DNA of 64,000 nucleotides from Lasiosphaeria ovina (GCA_033439765.1 JAULSN010000012.1:620001-684000); one strand, 5' to 3'. Counted from the stretch's first letter, positions 22,201 through 34,050 are shown. Made by a program: numbers and translations. Notes: generated from the letters alone by a model not told the origin.

Positions 22201-24834
22201 GAAATCCGCTGACACGGATTGGTCGAGGTGGCTTGTGACACTCGACACGTGAACTAACTCGCAGCCTTTTCACAGCGGATTTGTACGAGAATTGTTTTCA
22301 CGCAGCAATATGGACGGGCGAGCATGATATGGCTAAGGTCCTGCTTGACCGCAACGCAGAATTTGGCGACCTAGCATTTCTAACTGCCGTTGAGCTTCAC
22401 GATGACAAGCCCGTTTTCCTGGAGCGACTCCTGGAGCGAAGCCCAAATCTCAACGCGTGGGATAAGAACATCGGCTCTGCGCTTCATGTTGCTGTACGCA
22501 AAAGATGTGAGAAGGCAGCATTATTGCTTCTCGAAAGGGGTGCCTATATTGATACTGTCAACGAGGACGGTTCCGTGCTCTTCGAAGCAATCGAGCAGCG
22601 GATGACCCAAGTTGCCAAAGAGCTCCTACTGAGAGGCGCCGACCCCAACCGCAAAACAAAACACGAAACACCATTCACGGCCAGTATTTACCGGGCTCTC
22701 AGGGGAGGTGGGGGCAACTTGGAGTTGGCTGAACTGCTCCTTCAAAAAGGGGCCGACGTTAATGGTGGTAACGGATTGGCGTATGTATCGTCCATGACCA
22801 GCACACGATTGGAAACGCACTTGTAAACTAACCTCCCTTCAGTGTGTACTGGGCAGCGACATCTGAAGGAGATAAGAATGAGAGCGTTCTCAGGTTTTTG
22901 GTCAAGCACGGCGCAAACCTCAATCTGGTGGCCGCGCGGGAGCGATGCACGGCTCTCCAGGGCGCCGCTAAAGAGGGCAGGAAAGACATGATCGATCTAC
23001 TCATCGAACTCGGCGCCGACATGAACGGTCCAGCTGGGGATGACGGTTTTGTGATACATTATGCCATCCAGTCAGCAGACAAATCCATGGTTCGCCATGT
23101 GCTCCAGAAAGGGGCGCTTATTGACGACTCGCGGCCATATTGCAGCAGCCTCCAACGAGCGATCTCAGGGCACAAAAACGATCTAATTCCACTTCTACTG
23201 GATAGCGGCGCTGATATCATAGCAGTATCCCCCGCCCGGGCCATGAACCGCTGGGGAAAGAACAGGGAAGCATACACTGTTCTCATCGAACGGGGCGCCG
23301 TATTCGACACCAACCGGGATGCGAGTTATCTCGTCGAGCAGATCGAGGCCAGCTCGATTGACGACTTCAAGCAAATGGTTGCTGACGGAATGGACGTCAA
23401 TTGCCATACCTCGTATCAATCACCAATTCTGGTAAGTTGGTAATCGTTGTCCACGGACACGTATTTTGAACCGAACACAAGCTTCGAACTAACGGGTTGT
23501 CTAATGAACAATAGCAAGCATCTGTCCAAGGCCTGAAAGACACCATACAGTTCCTTCTCGACGCGGGTGCAGACATCAACTACGCCCCCGACAATGTAGC
23601 AAGTGCGCTAGTGGGAGCCTGCAGAAAGAGCGACATCCGCATAGCCGAGTTTCTCCTCGAGCACGGCGCCGATCCAAATTTAGTTGTGCAGAAAGATGTG
23701 ACGGCTCTCAGCGCTGCGGTTAGAACGACTGGAAACTTGCAACTTGTCGAACTACTTCTCAGCTACGGTGCTGAAATCGGGCTTGGTGAAGGCCATGTCT
23801 TCCAGGAAGCAGTCTGGGGTGGCGAAAAGATTCTTGCTCGCCTCTTGGAGGAGCCCATGACCGACTCGCAAAGGGAGCGGTTTTTAGACGCGGCTCTTCA
23901 AGCTGCTGCTCACTGGGCTGTCCGTGATATTGTCGGCTGGCTCCTCGACCAGGGCGCCAACCCGGCCTACAGTGGTGGTTGCCATGGCTGTCCACTCACA
24001 GCCGCCCTCTGCAGCTCGCACATTTACGATGCCGCGGGTATCAACAACCGCCGACTCATCACTGAGCTCCTCCTCCAGCGCGGCGCTGAAGTCAACCCGC
24101 CTGCAGTGGCCAACGCAGAACCGAATTTTGACTCAAACCTCAAGGCTCCCACGCACCCGCCGCCTCTCATCGCATGTCTGGGAGTTCGTTCTTTGACTCA
24201 AGCCACCTTCCTCCTCAAAGCAGGTGCAGACCCGAACCTCCAAGGCGGAGAGCTTTACACCGCCGTGCAGGCTGCTGCGCGGTACTGCTCGGACATGGTA
24301 GTGCCATTGCTCTCTGCGGGTGCAGATCCGCTCGCCATCACGGCCGGTCCGTACGGCACGGCCCTGCACGCCGCAGCCTATGCGCACAAAGTAGCTGCCA
24401 TCGAGGCACTGCTAGCCGCCGGAGCGGACCCCAACGTCGTGGCGGGAAAATACGGAACGCCGCTTCAGGCCGCCGCAAAGCTGGAGACGGTGCGCAGCGG
24501 GTGGTCGGCCGGACCCGGCAGCCTGCACGCCCTCAAGACGCTTGCGGCAGCGGGAGCGGACGTACACGCCCTCGGGGGAAAGTACGGCAGCGCCCTGCAG
24601 ATGGCGGCCAAGAGCGGTAACCTCGGCGCCGTCCGTTGGCTCGTCGAGGACATGGGAGTTGATCTCAATGTCCTTGGGGGCAGGTTCGGCAGCGTGCGTG
24701 AGGCAGCCGTGCGCAAGGGCCACTGGGGAGTTGTTGTCTATCTGGAGCGCGCGGGCGGGAAGATTAACTGGGAGGGCACGTTCAACCAGGACGGCAAGAA
24801 GTGGAAGGGTTTCAAGGTCAGCTGGGGGCAGTGA
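19206..24834 (+). CDS. NACHT-ankyrin STAND receptor (fungal NLR)
   Basis: Exons 19206-20473, 20542-22181, 22276-22780, 22843-23431 and 23515-24834 join to 1773 residues with every phase consistent; intron 1 has a TACTAAC branch site. Residues 1-~200 resemble the fungal N-terminal domain of STAND proteins (start MDPLSLAASI, amphipathic helices). A NACHT NTPase follows: Walker A GIPGAGKT at 222-229 and Walker B VFVDALDEC at 323-331. Residues ~425-700 are a winged-helix-like linker containing the usual PETLDQTYDRIL segment. From ~706 to the C-terminus lie about 25 ankyrin repeats with typical GADVN/GADPN turns. Such proteins sense a ligand with the repeats and trigger a response through the N-domain, in heterokaryon incompatibility and probably xenorecognition. 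No HET, lipase or patatin effector is fused. The sequence looks intact. Confidence 0.92.
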
Positions 24835-25442
24835 ATTGGTGCGCTTGGCTATCGAATGACGCAGTCTGCCGCCTGTCGTTGCCCAGACCATCCACTTGAC
24901 GCTCATTCAGCGCCTCAAGGGCAAGAAGGGCCGGGGGCTCAAAATTGTTATTGTGAACTATGCTAACTCGCTCGAGTACGTCGACACTGTGGTGGACTTA
25001 AATCTTTAGTTGTCTCGCGGATAGAAAACGTGTTTGAAGAAAAGTGTCTTGTGCTTGTGCGAGTCTCGTTGGATGTAGGAAGGGTTTAAATTTAATTAAT
25101 CGTATAGGCCTTCCAGAGACACAGAGAGTTATCGGGCAAACCTTGATCGTCAGTTAGGTTCCAGTCAACCTTAAACATTCTTTAACCTTGCTTCCTATGC
25201 CCAGTAAAACCTTAATGTCCCTTGCTATGCTCGAAAGGTTTATTCTGGATAAGAGTTTAGCCCGGTCCCGGCACTAGACTTAAAGTCACAGTGCACGAGC
25301 CTACTCGGATCTTGCACATAAATAGTCAACTTCCCCTTCCCTTCTAACCTAGAATTTCATTTCCTCCCCGTTTATTTCCACAAACAGGCTTCCCACCGGG
25401 ACTCGTATTCTTAACCAGCAAAAAAAACCAAAAGGATACAAG
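24835..25442. other. Intergenic spacer
   Basis: 3' flank of the NLR gene and upstream region of the 425-residue protein; AT-rich in the middle. No gene seen. Confidence 0.5.
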
Positions 25443-26720
25443 ATGTACACCACCCCGGTCGGGCGAAGACGCGCCAGAACAAACGAACTCCTTGGGGGCG
25501 AATTCAGGCCGGCGGTGGAGGTACCCACGGCCCCATTCCCGCCCGCCTCTCACACGATGTACGACGAGCAACGGCTAAAGGAGGGCCTGTTCTACGCAGA
25601 TCAGACTCTACGCAACGCAACGCAACGAGCATCGCCTCTCGTGAGCCATTGCATGACAATGTACAAGACCTGTCTCAAAGCAGCCCTTGAGAACGATGGG
25701 AAGGATGAGCAGGAGAGACAAGATCTGCTGGAAACCATTCATGTTTTCCTCGAAGAAATCCGAGGTAACCGAGAATTCCGGCTTCCTTGCGACAAGGTCA
25801 ACACTGCGGTTGTGGATCGCCTCGCCATGCTGCGGCGGTACGGGTTGGCCATCCGGTACCGGTTATGGACGGACATGGTCTATGACGGACTCCACATCTC
25901 CAAGGAAGAATCAGACCCCGCCTGGTTTGAGCGGCTGCCAAGGTGGACCCAATATTGGGACCAAACTCGCTACTTCATCGCACGCGAGGCCTCCACATGG
26001 CGCGGGTACTTGTCATCGCCGCCAGAAAATGTCGAAGAAAAGGAAATCCAGACGACGCTGGCCATCTACAGGGCCTGCAACTACATGGGGCTCAACTTTG
26101 ACGACACTATGAACACGATCGACGAGCACGGCGACCCGAAGAGCATCTTCTACATGTCGGCGTGGGACATGCTCGAGGACGTGAAGTGGTCCGAGCTGCG
26201 CGAGACCATGTACAAGGACCTCGGCGACCTGCCCGCGGTGATGCCCGCCCATATGCACGCCGTCATCCCGGCCCTGCAGCACACCATCGCGTCCGTGGCC
26301 GACAAGTACGCCGACATGCTGGACCTCGCCGCCATCAAGAGAGAGCACATCAAGTGCGGCTACGATCTGTGGAACTTGGACAAGAACTGCTGCAAGGCCG
26401 AGTGGAGAGAAAAGATCAAAGCTATCAAACGGACTGGTGCATACAAAGAATCAGTCGAGGCGGAGGCGCGCGAGGTTGAACGCGAGGCAGTAGCCCGCGT
26501 CACAAATATGGCGCAGGGGCATTTGTTCGAGCCAAAGAGACACGGGAAAGCCTTGAAAGTTCTAGCCAACCTAATTCATCAGAGCGGCTCGAAACGTTGT
26601 GATATTCGCAAGGCGATTGCGGAAGGAAAGGGACAGGCGCCTGTGGATCCCGCGATATACCTTGATTACTACCCGATAGTGATGGACACTGGGGGTCTGG
26701 ATGGGTTTCTAGAAGTATAA
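25443..26720 (+). CDS. Hypothetical protein, 425 residues
   Basis: Single uninterrupted frame with clear coding character. The first ~38 residues are Pro/Arg-rich and a second in-frame Met (residue 39, MYDEQ) is a plausible alternative start. The remainder is hydrophilic, mostly helical in character, with many Trp/Tyr (SDPAWFERLPRWTQYWDQ) and a charged Glu/Arg/Ala-rich helix near residues 335-360. There is no signal peptide, transmembrane segment or known motif. It is probably cytosolic. Its only context is its position between the NLR gene and the STAND-N/Ras gene. I do not recognise the family. Confidence 0.65.
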   Translation: MYTTPVGRRRARTNELLGGEFRPAVEVPTAPFPPASHTMYDEQRLKEGLFYADQTLRNATQRASPLVSHCMTMYKTCLKAALENDGKDEQERQDLLETIHVFLEEIRGNREFRLPCDKVNTAVVDRLAMLRRYGLAIRYRLWTDMVYDGLHISKEESDPAWFERLPRWTQYWDQTRYFIAREASTWRGYLSSPPENVEEKEIQTTLAIYRACNYMGLNFDDTMNTIDEHGDPKSIFYMSAWDMLEDVKWSELRETMYKDLGDLPAVMPAHMHAVIPALQHTIASVADKYADMLDLAAIKREHIKCGYDLWNLDKNCCKAEWREKIKAIKRTGAYKESVEAEAREVEREAVARVTNMAQGHLFEPKRHGKALKVLANLIHQSGSKRCDIRKAIAEGKGQAPVDPAIYLDYYPIVMDTGGLDGFLEV

Positions 26721-29700
26721 CTCATTTTGGGCGAACCCAAATTGTGTGCGTTGCTGCAAAGTTTGCATGCGGGCGATCTCGTGGGGTGCAGAGTTTGGCT
26801 GGTCACTGCACAGTTTATCTTCTACAAAAAGGTTTTGTCCTTAACCTTAGAATGATCACAATGTGTGTCAGAGTTTTCTTCAAAACCCGTGTTCCCGAAT
26901 TACTATATTGGTGCGTAATCAATCCCTGCAGCTGGAGCTTGCCCACAGCGGCCACAAAGTTAAGGCAGAGAATGGCAGTTGCGATGGACGTATTCGGATG
27001 AACTCAACAAGCAGGGGACTGACCTCGGCAGCCAGATCCCGCAGGCGTTGAGAGAGAAGGCTGGGGGGGGCTAATCTAGAGCACAAAGAGCCATAAACGG
27101 CGCATGGGGTATGAGGACCCAGCGCAACACAAGAGCCAACACGCTAGAGGAGCCTGTATTCGTCTCCCAGGCGCCAGCTTATGTATCCTAGCTATCTCGG
27201 TAACGACTACACTGGCCTTAAACACTAGGATATAAATATATCTAATGGTGCCAGTCTCATGATTTGAACCACACATCATGAACCGGGCACACTTCACAAG
27301 ATTCCTTCTCGGTGAATGAGTCCTGTGTGCTGCAAGAATTTGTACCCTACCCCATAGACAAGCGTGTCTGAGGATTGAGCCAACAGATTTCTGGTCTGGT
27401 TCTGTGTCCTGTCGTGTGGAAGGGACTGGTTTGATCGATTGTGCATATCAAGTGGAGATGATTATATATAGTATATTGTGTGGTATTTATATGTATGGCC
27501 TGTTTGTGAAAGAGAAAAAGGAAAAGATAGTTCCGGAGCCCTCGGTTGGTAGTGGATAGGTAATTGGCAGTGTCTGCAGAGTTCTCAAGCGTGTACCACT
27601 GCTAAAACCTAGGCACCCTAAAAGAAAGCCTAGCTGGGAGCTTGCGTGGTTTCGAGATCTTGCACAGCGAATAAATCACTGCAGGCCTGTGTTTGCAACC
27701 AAGTTTGGGTTGGAAGGCTTGGCAATGATAGAGCCAAAGCACTGTGTTTGGGAGCTGTTTTTAGAGGAATGGATACGCGCAATGTTTCGACGGAAAGGCA
27801 TCATAACAATGAAGGCATCCAGACGCGAAGCCAGGCAATGTGCGCAGATGTGAGCCGTGAGCCGTGAGCCGTGAGCCGTGAGCCGTGAGCCGTGAGCCGT
27901 GAGCCGTGAGCCGTGAGCCGTGAGCCGTGAGCCGTGAGCCGTGAGCCGTGAGCCGTGAGCCGTGAGCCGTGAGCCGTGAGCCGTGAGCCGTGAGCCGTGA
28001 GCCGTGAGCCGTGAGCCGTGAGCCGTGAGCCGTGAGCCGTGAGCCGTGAGCCGTGAGCCGTGAGCCGTGAGCCGAGCCGTAGTCTCGAGATCCCGGCCGC
28101 GCATTCCCAGCAGCGAGACGGACGACGAAGGACAGGAAAAATCAGAGGTAGACGGGGTGGTTCTTACGTGTCGCAAAACTCGATGCTGTGGCAACGGGAG
28201 AGTCAGCACAAGTCAGGATGCGAAGGTGAAGGAAGGGGCCTAGCAGAAACGCGTAAGTGAATCTTGAGGCCGTGACATGAACATCACGACCGCATATCTC
28301 GGCAGACGAGTAGAGGCAGGGAGTGACACTTACCGCAATCGTAAAGTGAAGATCTTGAAAACCCGCCCTCAAAAGTTAGCACAAGTTCGGCGGAATGGCA
28401 GAGACGCGTAGCTAGATCTCGAGACGGCGACGAGTAGATCAAAATCCCGGATTCTAAAGAAAGTGGCAGAGGAAGAGGAAGACAGGGAGACGATATCGCT
28501 TACCGGTCTCGCGAGAGAAAGAAAGGAAGCCTGGTAACTCGTAAAAAATCACCAAATAACGATAATTTTTAGGAGTTTGCCGCAGAAGAATAGAAGAAAG
28601 AGTTCATGAGCGGGCGAGGACGCGGGGTCTAAATACGCGTCTACCTACCTAGCGAGCAAACAGGTACCTAAGTATTTACCTCAACTATCAACACTCTAGC
28701 CAGTGTGTGTGGATCCCCGATTCTCAGGCTCTGTTTACTGCACGGCGCGTAACAACTCAGGACCGCGTTCACTTTTCACTGTCATCTCATGTTGCAGGCA
28801 GACTCTGCCAGGTCCTGGCACGGTGAGTTGGGATGCACCGTGTCTGGGCGGTCGGCACGATGTGGATGTTGCACAAGAGGTCTATTACAGGCCATGAAAC
28901 TGGCAGCAGTTCAATGGAGATATTCGCGATTCTCTACGGGTAGATTCTAGCTACTGCGCTTGAGAACTCAGGTGATGTTCGTATTTCGTGGTGAAGTGGC
29001 TCCGTTCAACTCTGGAGTAGTAGGCTGCGTGGCCAAAGCGGGTCTCTGTTTTTCATCGCGTGCTGAAAGCTACGACGCCGATCTTCATGATGTCTATCAC
29101 GGAGATTTAAATTTTGAGGATTTGCTAAAATTGGTTCCTCCGTAGCGTGCAAACCCTGTCCCAAACTTCCCATCTACACCCACCCGATTAATTCATCTTT
29201 TCCCTCACGTTCACGGTACCTAGTTTATGTTGAAGTGTGTGATGGTGAACATGTTATATTCAGGTTGTAGCGCAACCCTCAAATGTTGTGTAATGTTCAG
29301 TGAAGAACAGTACTGTACAGGCTTTTCTAGGCTTTGTAGTCCTTGCACTGCATTGTGGCTTGCTTAGATAATCCGATACTTTAGTCTAGTTATTTTCTAA
29401 AGACTGAGTAGCGAGTATGTTTTTCAGATTATATTATACACACAGTTTGCTAACTTTTTATACATCTAGTAAATTATCTTCGTGTTTCCTAGGCGCTGTA
29501 AAACGACAGAGGCCTTGTTCTGGCGACCTCATGTGCTCACGATCGCGCTAAACCGCCTTGGGAAACCTCCCCCTTTCATCCCCTAATCCTCGGAATATGA
29601 TGGAAAATATGCCCCGCCGAGAGCCTCGTCTTCGCCAACCCCACCTCTTCATTCAGATCCCCGCAACATTTGCTCTCGACCACAACCAACCCAATTTACT

Positions 29701-29736
29701 CCTTACCCAACCCGTGCAGCAGCTGCTCCCGAGCCC
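26721..29736. other. 3-kb non-coding region with heptamer satellite
   Basis: Contains the (GTGAGCC)32 array at 27850-28073, a purine-rich stretch at about 28080-28620, and an AT-rich stretch at 29150-29500. Short ORFs, including those read through the array, have no support as genes. Confidence 0.5.
27850..28073. repeat. (GTGAGCC)32 heptanucleotide tandem array
   Basis: Thirty-two units of GTGAGCC over 224 bp with no substitution seen, followed by a degenerate partial unit. Because 7 is not a multiple of 3, each strand reads as a 7-residue peptide repeat, which creates a spurious minus-strand ORF. It is neither the fungal telomere repeat nor a CRISPR array (no spacers). The perfect identity suggests recent expansion by slippage or unequal exchange. 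Confidence 0.97.
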
Positions 29737-31622
29737 ATGGCCGATCCTCTCAGCATTGCCGCCTCAGTCGTCGGACTGCTGAGCGCGGCCGCCAAGATCA
29801 GCACAGTCCTAAACAACTTCATTTCGAGCATCGCCGATGTCCCCCAATCCGCCCGCACAGCCCTAGCCGCCGTCGAGGGCATGCGCCTGACCCTCTCATC
29901 CGTCAGGCAGTTGATGGACCGCCTTTCGCAGGTTCCTAGGGAAAGGAAGGAGATGATCCACGTGCGGTACCTGGTCGTCGTCTTCCGCGAATCAATCCTC
30001 TCCCTGTCAGAGCTCGAGGCGATTGTTTGTCCCGCGGGCTCTGCGAGGGCTGCGGGGAAGGTGTCGGTGTGGAACAATATGAAGTGGATGTTAGAGGAAG
30101 AAAAGATCCTAAGTGCGGTCCAGCGGCTAGAGTCGCATCGGACCTCGCTGTTCTCAATGCTCACAATCCTGCAGTGGTAAGGGAGGCACATCCAGCTGTT
30201 TCACCGTTGCCTTGGCTGACCCTATAATTAAATAGCCAATCTCAGATTGAGGCACAAGAGAACCTCGATGCCCTGCAGAAATCGGTTGAGCAGATGGTCG
30301 ACAGGTCCGAGAGTCTGCTGCGCCGCCTTGAGCAATATGAAATTGCTGGGTCGGAGAGCGCCTCGGTTCGATTCTTTGACGACGGTGCATCGGTTTTTCA
30401 GACACAAGCACCAACATCTCCCAGTTCAACCTCCGCCTTGAGCGGGCCCGTCCATCCCTCTTTCAGGAAGGAGAAACCAGTTTCCCGAAGGTCATCTCTG
30501 CTGCTAACTTTACAAACGTCTCTAGCGCCGGGAATGAGACCGGCGGAGGCCTCTGAGCCCGGGAGCGTCACTTCCCCCAGGGAGTTTGAGGTTACCTTGG
30601 AGAAGACGCGTGTGTACGCGCGGGTCCAGTCAAACGATTGCGACATTTCGTTTACCAGCTCGGCCGTGCGGACAAATGCGTGGAGTGTGCTCTCCGGGCT
30701 GAGCTTGAACGACATATCTGTCGTGTCTGTCTTTGCGCTGCCAATCGTGTCCATCGAGGAGCTTAACAGCATCGGGAGCCATCTGACCTTTGCATCAATA
30801 CTTTCGGGCGCCAGAGAACCGACACCATCGGCATGGAGTCGCAGAGATATTATCGCAGGGAAGTTCTTGACAGGTTTAATACGGAGAACGCGACAACCCT
30901 CGTCGGTTCTTGAGAGCTCGCCCGTACAAAGTCTGCCTGCGAAGCTCGGAGCTCCAGCTGTCGTGCCAAGTATTAGTTCCTATAAATTGGTAGTGCTCGG
31001 CGACGAAAGTGTGGGTAAAACCCAGCTAACGACCCAGGTATGTCTCAGAGTTTCAATTCCCATACAACGGGCCCATCGAGAATGTCCGATTAGCCTAATA
31101 ATAATATCGGACGAGCAGTTTTGCTTGGAAACTTTCGACGAGACGTACTATCCCACCATTGAAAATTCGTACCGGAAGCAATGGTTGGTAGATGGGGAGT
31201 TCTGCATGCTGAAGATTGTCGACACGGCCGGCCAAGAACAGTACAATGCGCTTCGGGGCGAGTGGATCCGCGACGGGGAAGTCTTCATCATCGTCTACTC
31301 CATCACCAGCCGCACTACCTTTCAACGAGTCAGACTGTTCCACATCCAGGTTTCCCGGGGTATAGAGTCGTTGCTGTACCGGGGCGAGCTTTTGCTTATG
31401 CCCATAATAATAGTCGGTAATATGTGCGACCGCGCTGCCGAGCGCGAGGTTATGACACAAGAAGGCGAGGCCCTTGCCAAAGAACTGGGGTGCGACTTTG
31501 TCGAGGCTTCGGCAAAGACTGGCACCAATGTCGATAGGGCGTTTTGCGATGCTGTCAGGAGAGTTCGCTGGCACCGGGAACAGCAGCGGCAGCAACACGG
31601 TGACAACACCTCATGGCTGTGA
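29737..31622 (+). CDS. STAND-type N-terminal domain fused to a Ras-like small GTPase
   Basis: Exons 29737-30176, 30236-31037 and 31119-31622 join to 581 residues. Residues 1-~145 (MADPLSIAASVVGLLSAA and following helices) resemble the N-terminal domain of fungal STAND proteins. A coiled segment (~148-175) and a Ser/Pro-rich linker follow. From ~395 there is a Ras-like G domain: G1 GDESVGKT 402-409, switch I YYPTIE, G3 DTAGQE 449-454, a G4 variant NMCD 515-518 (usually NKxD), and G5 ASAK 544-547. Intron 2 falls just after G1, and the chosen acceptor restores the exact Ras spacing to switch I. The C-terminus lacks a CAAX box, so prenylation is unlikely. Both domains share exon 2, so this is not an annotation merge. 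A signalling role coupled to an NLR-like N-domain is inferred. Confidence 0.85.
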
Positions 31623-31888
31623 TTGGGGACAGTTTTCCCGCAGTCCACTTGTAGATATCGGTGTCCCTATATCATCTATCATCACACTTCCTCCATTCGC
31701 GATTCAACTGACTTTAGATTCAAGCTAGCTTGGTGCTTAGCCGGAGACGGAACGATGAGTTACCCGGCAGCGGCTTTCTCGGACAATCATTTGTCGATGT
31801 AAAGAATCGGCTGCTGTATACCTCGGGACTAAAAGTAATAATCAACTCCTTGGGTAATTACAAATAAGCCACATTAAGGTCCTCCGGT

Positions 31889-34050
31889 TCACATGTACCG
31901 CCGCCGCTTTCGAATTGCGCCACCTATACCTTCAGACGCCAGCGCAACCTTGCCTATGCGGCGGTCGGGGCGGACATCGACAACAGCCACGCGCACGTTC
32001 TTCATTTCGGCTGCCCTCTTCAGCCCGGTGACGGTGCTGTTCACGACAACGCCAGGAAAGTAATTCGGCGCGCCGCCGCCGCCGGTCAGCAGACTGCCCA
32101 CATACCCAACGACCTCGGGGCTGTGGCTGGTGAGGCGGAAATAGACGGTGGCAGCGACAGCAAACAGCATTATAGCGTTGCCGACAAAATAGATGGCGAT
32201 CCAGGCCGTGTCGACCGTGTAGACGGAGCGGACGGCCGTCTTAGTGGCGTTGGCGGCGGCCGCGTCGAGGCACTTGAACCAGGACCGAGTGGTGCTTCCA
32301 AACAGCATGTCGTCCGGGCACAGCGCGGCCGCGTAGTACGTGTTGAACAAAATGGCGAAGCGGTCCTCGAAGCTGCGGATGCCGAGCAGGTCGAGGCGCG
32401 GCTTCGTCGGGCTCGGGTTCGGGTATGTCAGCGGGTCCCACAGGAACTCCTCGGTCCGCGTCGTGCCCGGCCCGAGCACGCTGTCGTTGACCACGCCCGG
32501 GAACGACCGCATCGTCTGCTCCCACCGCCTGTTGACGTCGGGGCTGAGCGCGGCGTCGCGCTCCGCCTGCACGGCCTCGACGGCGCAGTGGCGGTCACCC
32601 GCCGCCGTCAGCTTGCACACGACGCTGCACCGCGCGTGATCGACGCTGCGCAGACACGTCGTCAGGCTGATGTGGTTGTCGAAAAGGGAGGCGAAGACGA
32701 AATTGCCCTGGCTGTTGTCGAGGAAGTCGTCGACGAAGAAGCCGCCGACCTTCGAGGGGAAGATTTCGCGGAACGCGGCGTCAAAGGAGATGTTGCGGCC
32801 CACGAAGCGCGTCATGTTCTGGTAGTTGAACTGCAGCCAGTCTTTGGGGTCCGAGGGCGAGACCCAGCCTTTACACTGTGGGCTGTCAGAATTTACCTAA
32901 TATTGTCCAGGAAACTACCCGAGGATTAGACATACACTGAACGTGAACGAGTGCGCTCTAATATCAAACACAAGATCCCCGGTATCCTCGTCAATGGCTC
33001 CCAGCACCGGAACACCAATGAGGCTGGTATAATTAGACAGGCGGCGGGACCAGACAACGTCGAGTCGCTTGCCGGGGTCGTTCGGGTCATATAGGGGCTG
33101 TTTGCTGAGGGCTGGGATGCGCAAGTTCCCCCACTGGTCGACGGTGGCCGACTTCAGGACGGTGTCCCTGCCTCCGAGGGTGGCAATGATCTCGGCGTAC
33201 TTGGGGCTCGTCTCAAGGGAGAAGCTGAGCGGTGCGATGCCGCTGAGCAGGCCGGCGGCGTAGATGGTGGCGGCCTGGGGCGCGGTGAAGTTGCTGCCGA
33301 GCGCGGCCGGGATGGACGACTCGGGAAACTGGATGGCCGTCTGGCGCGTCTCCTGCACCTGCATCGTGTAGGCCGCGCGGAGCGCCGCCTGCGAGCCCAG
33401 TGGGTTGAACAGCCACAGCACGTAAAGAACCCACGTGTGGGCAGAGAATGCGCGCAGGGTTATTGACGACTGCAGCGTGCCCATCAGCGTCTGGGAGCCC
33501 AGGAGCTGTTCCAGCGCCTGTCACACTGTCAGTATTCATGATATCTGAAAACTGAAGGACTGCGACACTCACCCTGAGGCTGATTCCACGCTCTACCTTC
33601 CAGTTCGAAAAGGCCTTGACCGTGGTGCCCAGGATCCAGGCAAACACAAAGGGCCAGAGCGTTGCGCCGACGCGTGCCGTCATGATGATCTCGGCCGCAC
33701 CGGCCCAGCCGCCCTCAGGCTGGCCATCCAGAGTGAGCATCAAGACGCCTAGAACTAAATACCTCATAATTAGGCCTAGATCAGCAAACTTTCATTGAAA
33801 CAACCAGAACTAACTGGCGGCAGAAAATACTGTTTCACTCACTTGCAAACAGGATCACAGGGATCAAACTCAGCATGTCGATCACGATGGGCATGCGCGA
33901 AGGCCCGTTCCACACGACCGTAGCAGAGCGAGGTTGCTCCGTCTGCTGCTCACGTGCGCTCGATGCTACCGCCGCACCTGCAGGCATCTTCTCCGCGATT
34001 TCAGCCGCTGGCTGGGGAGCAGCAACATGACGAACTGCTGGCGTCTCCAT
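31889..34050 (-). CDS. Large fungal membrane protein of unknown function
   Basis: Exons 34050-33843, 33775-33573, 33517-32936 and 32875-31889 join to 659 residues with consistent phases. The N-terminal ~50 residues are Ala/Gln-rich and cytosolic-looking. Hydrophobic helices follow at MPIVIDMLSLIPVILFAS and RYLVLGVLMLTL, then WPFVFAWILGTTV and a segment before a long (~400-residue) glycosylatable extracellular part with several Cys and Asn-X-Ser/Thr sites. A last helix (IAIYFVGNAIMLFAVAATVYF) leads to a short basic C-tail. This arrangement is common in uncharacterised ascomycete membrane proteins. No enzymatic motif recognised; the 3' intron acceptor and TGT codon junction are good. Confidence 0.75.

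Noticed and set aside
27850..28073. CRISPR array
   Set aside because: Units are contiguous with no spacers, and the genome is eukaryotic.
27676..28209. 177-codon minus-strand frame with LTAHGSR repeats
   Set aside because: It is a direct translation of the GTGAGCC satellite, which stays open in all frames by chance.
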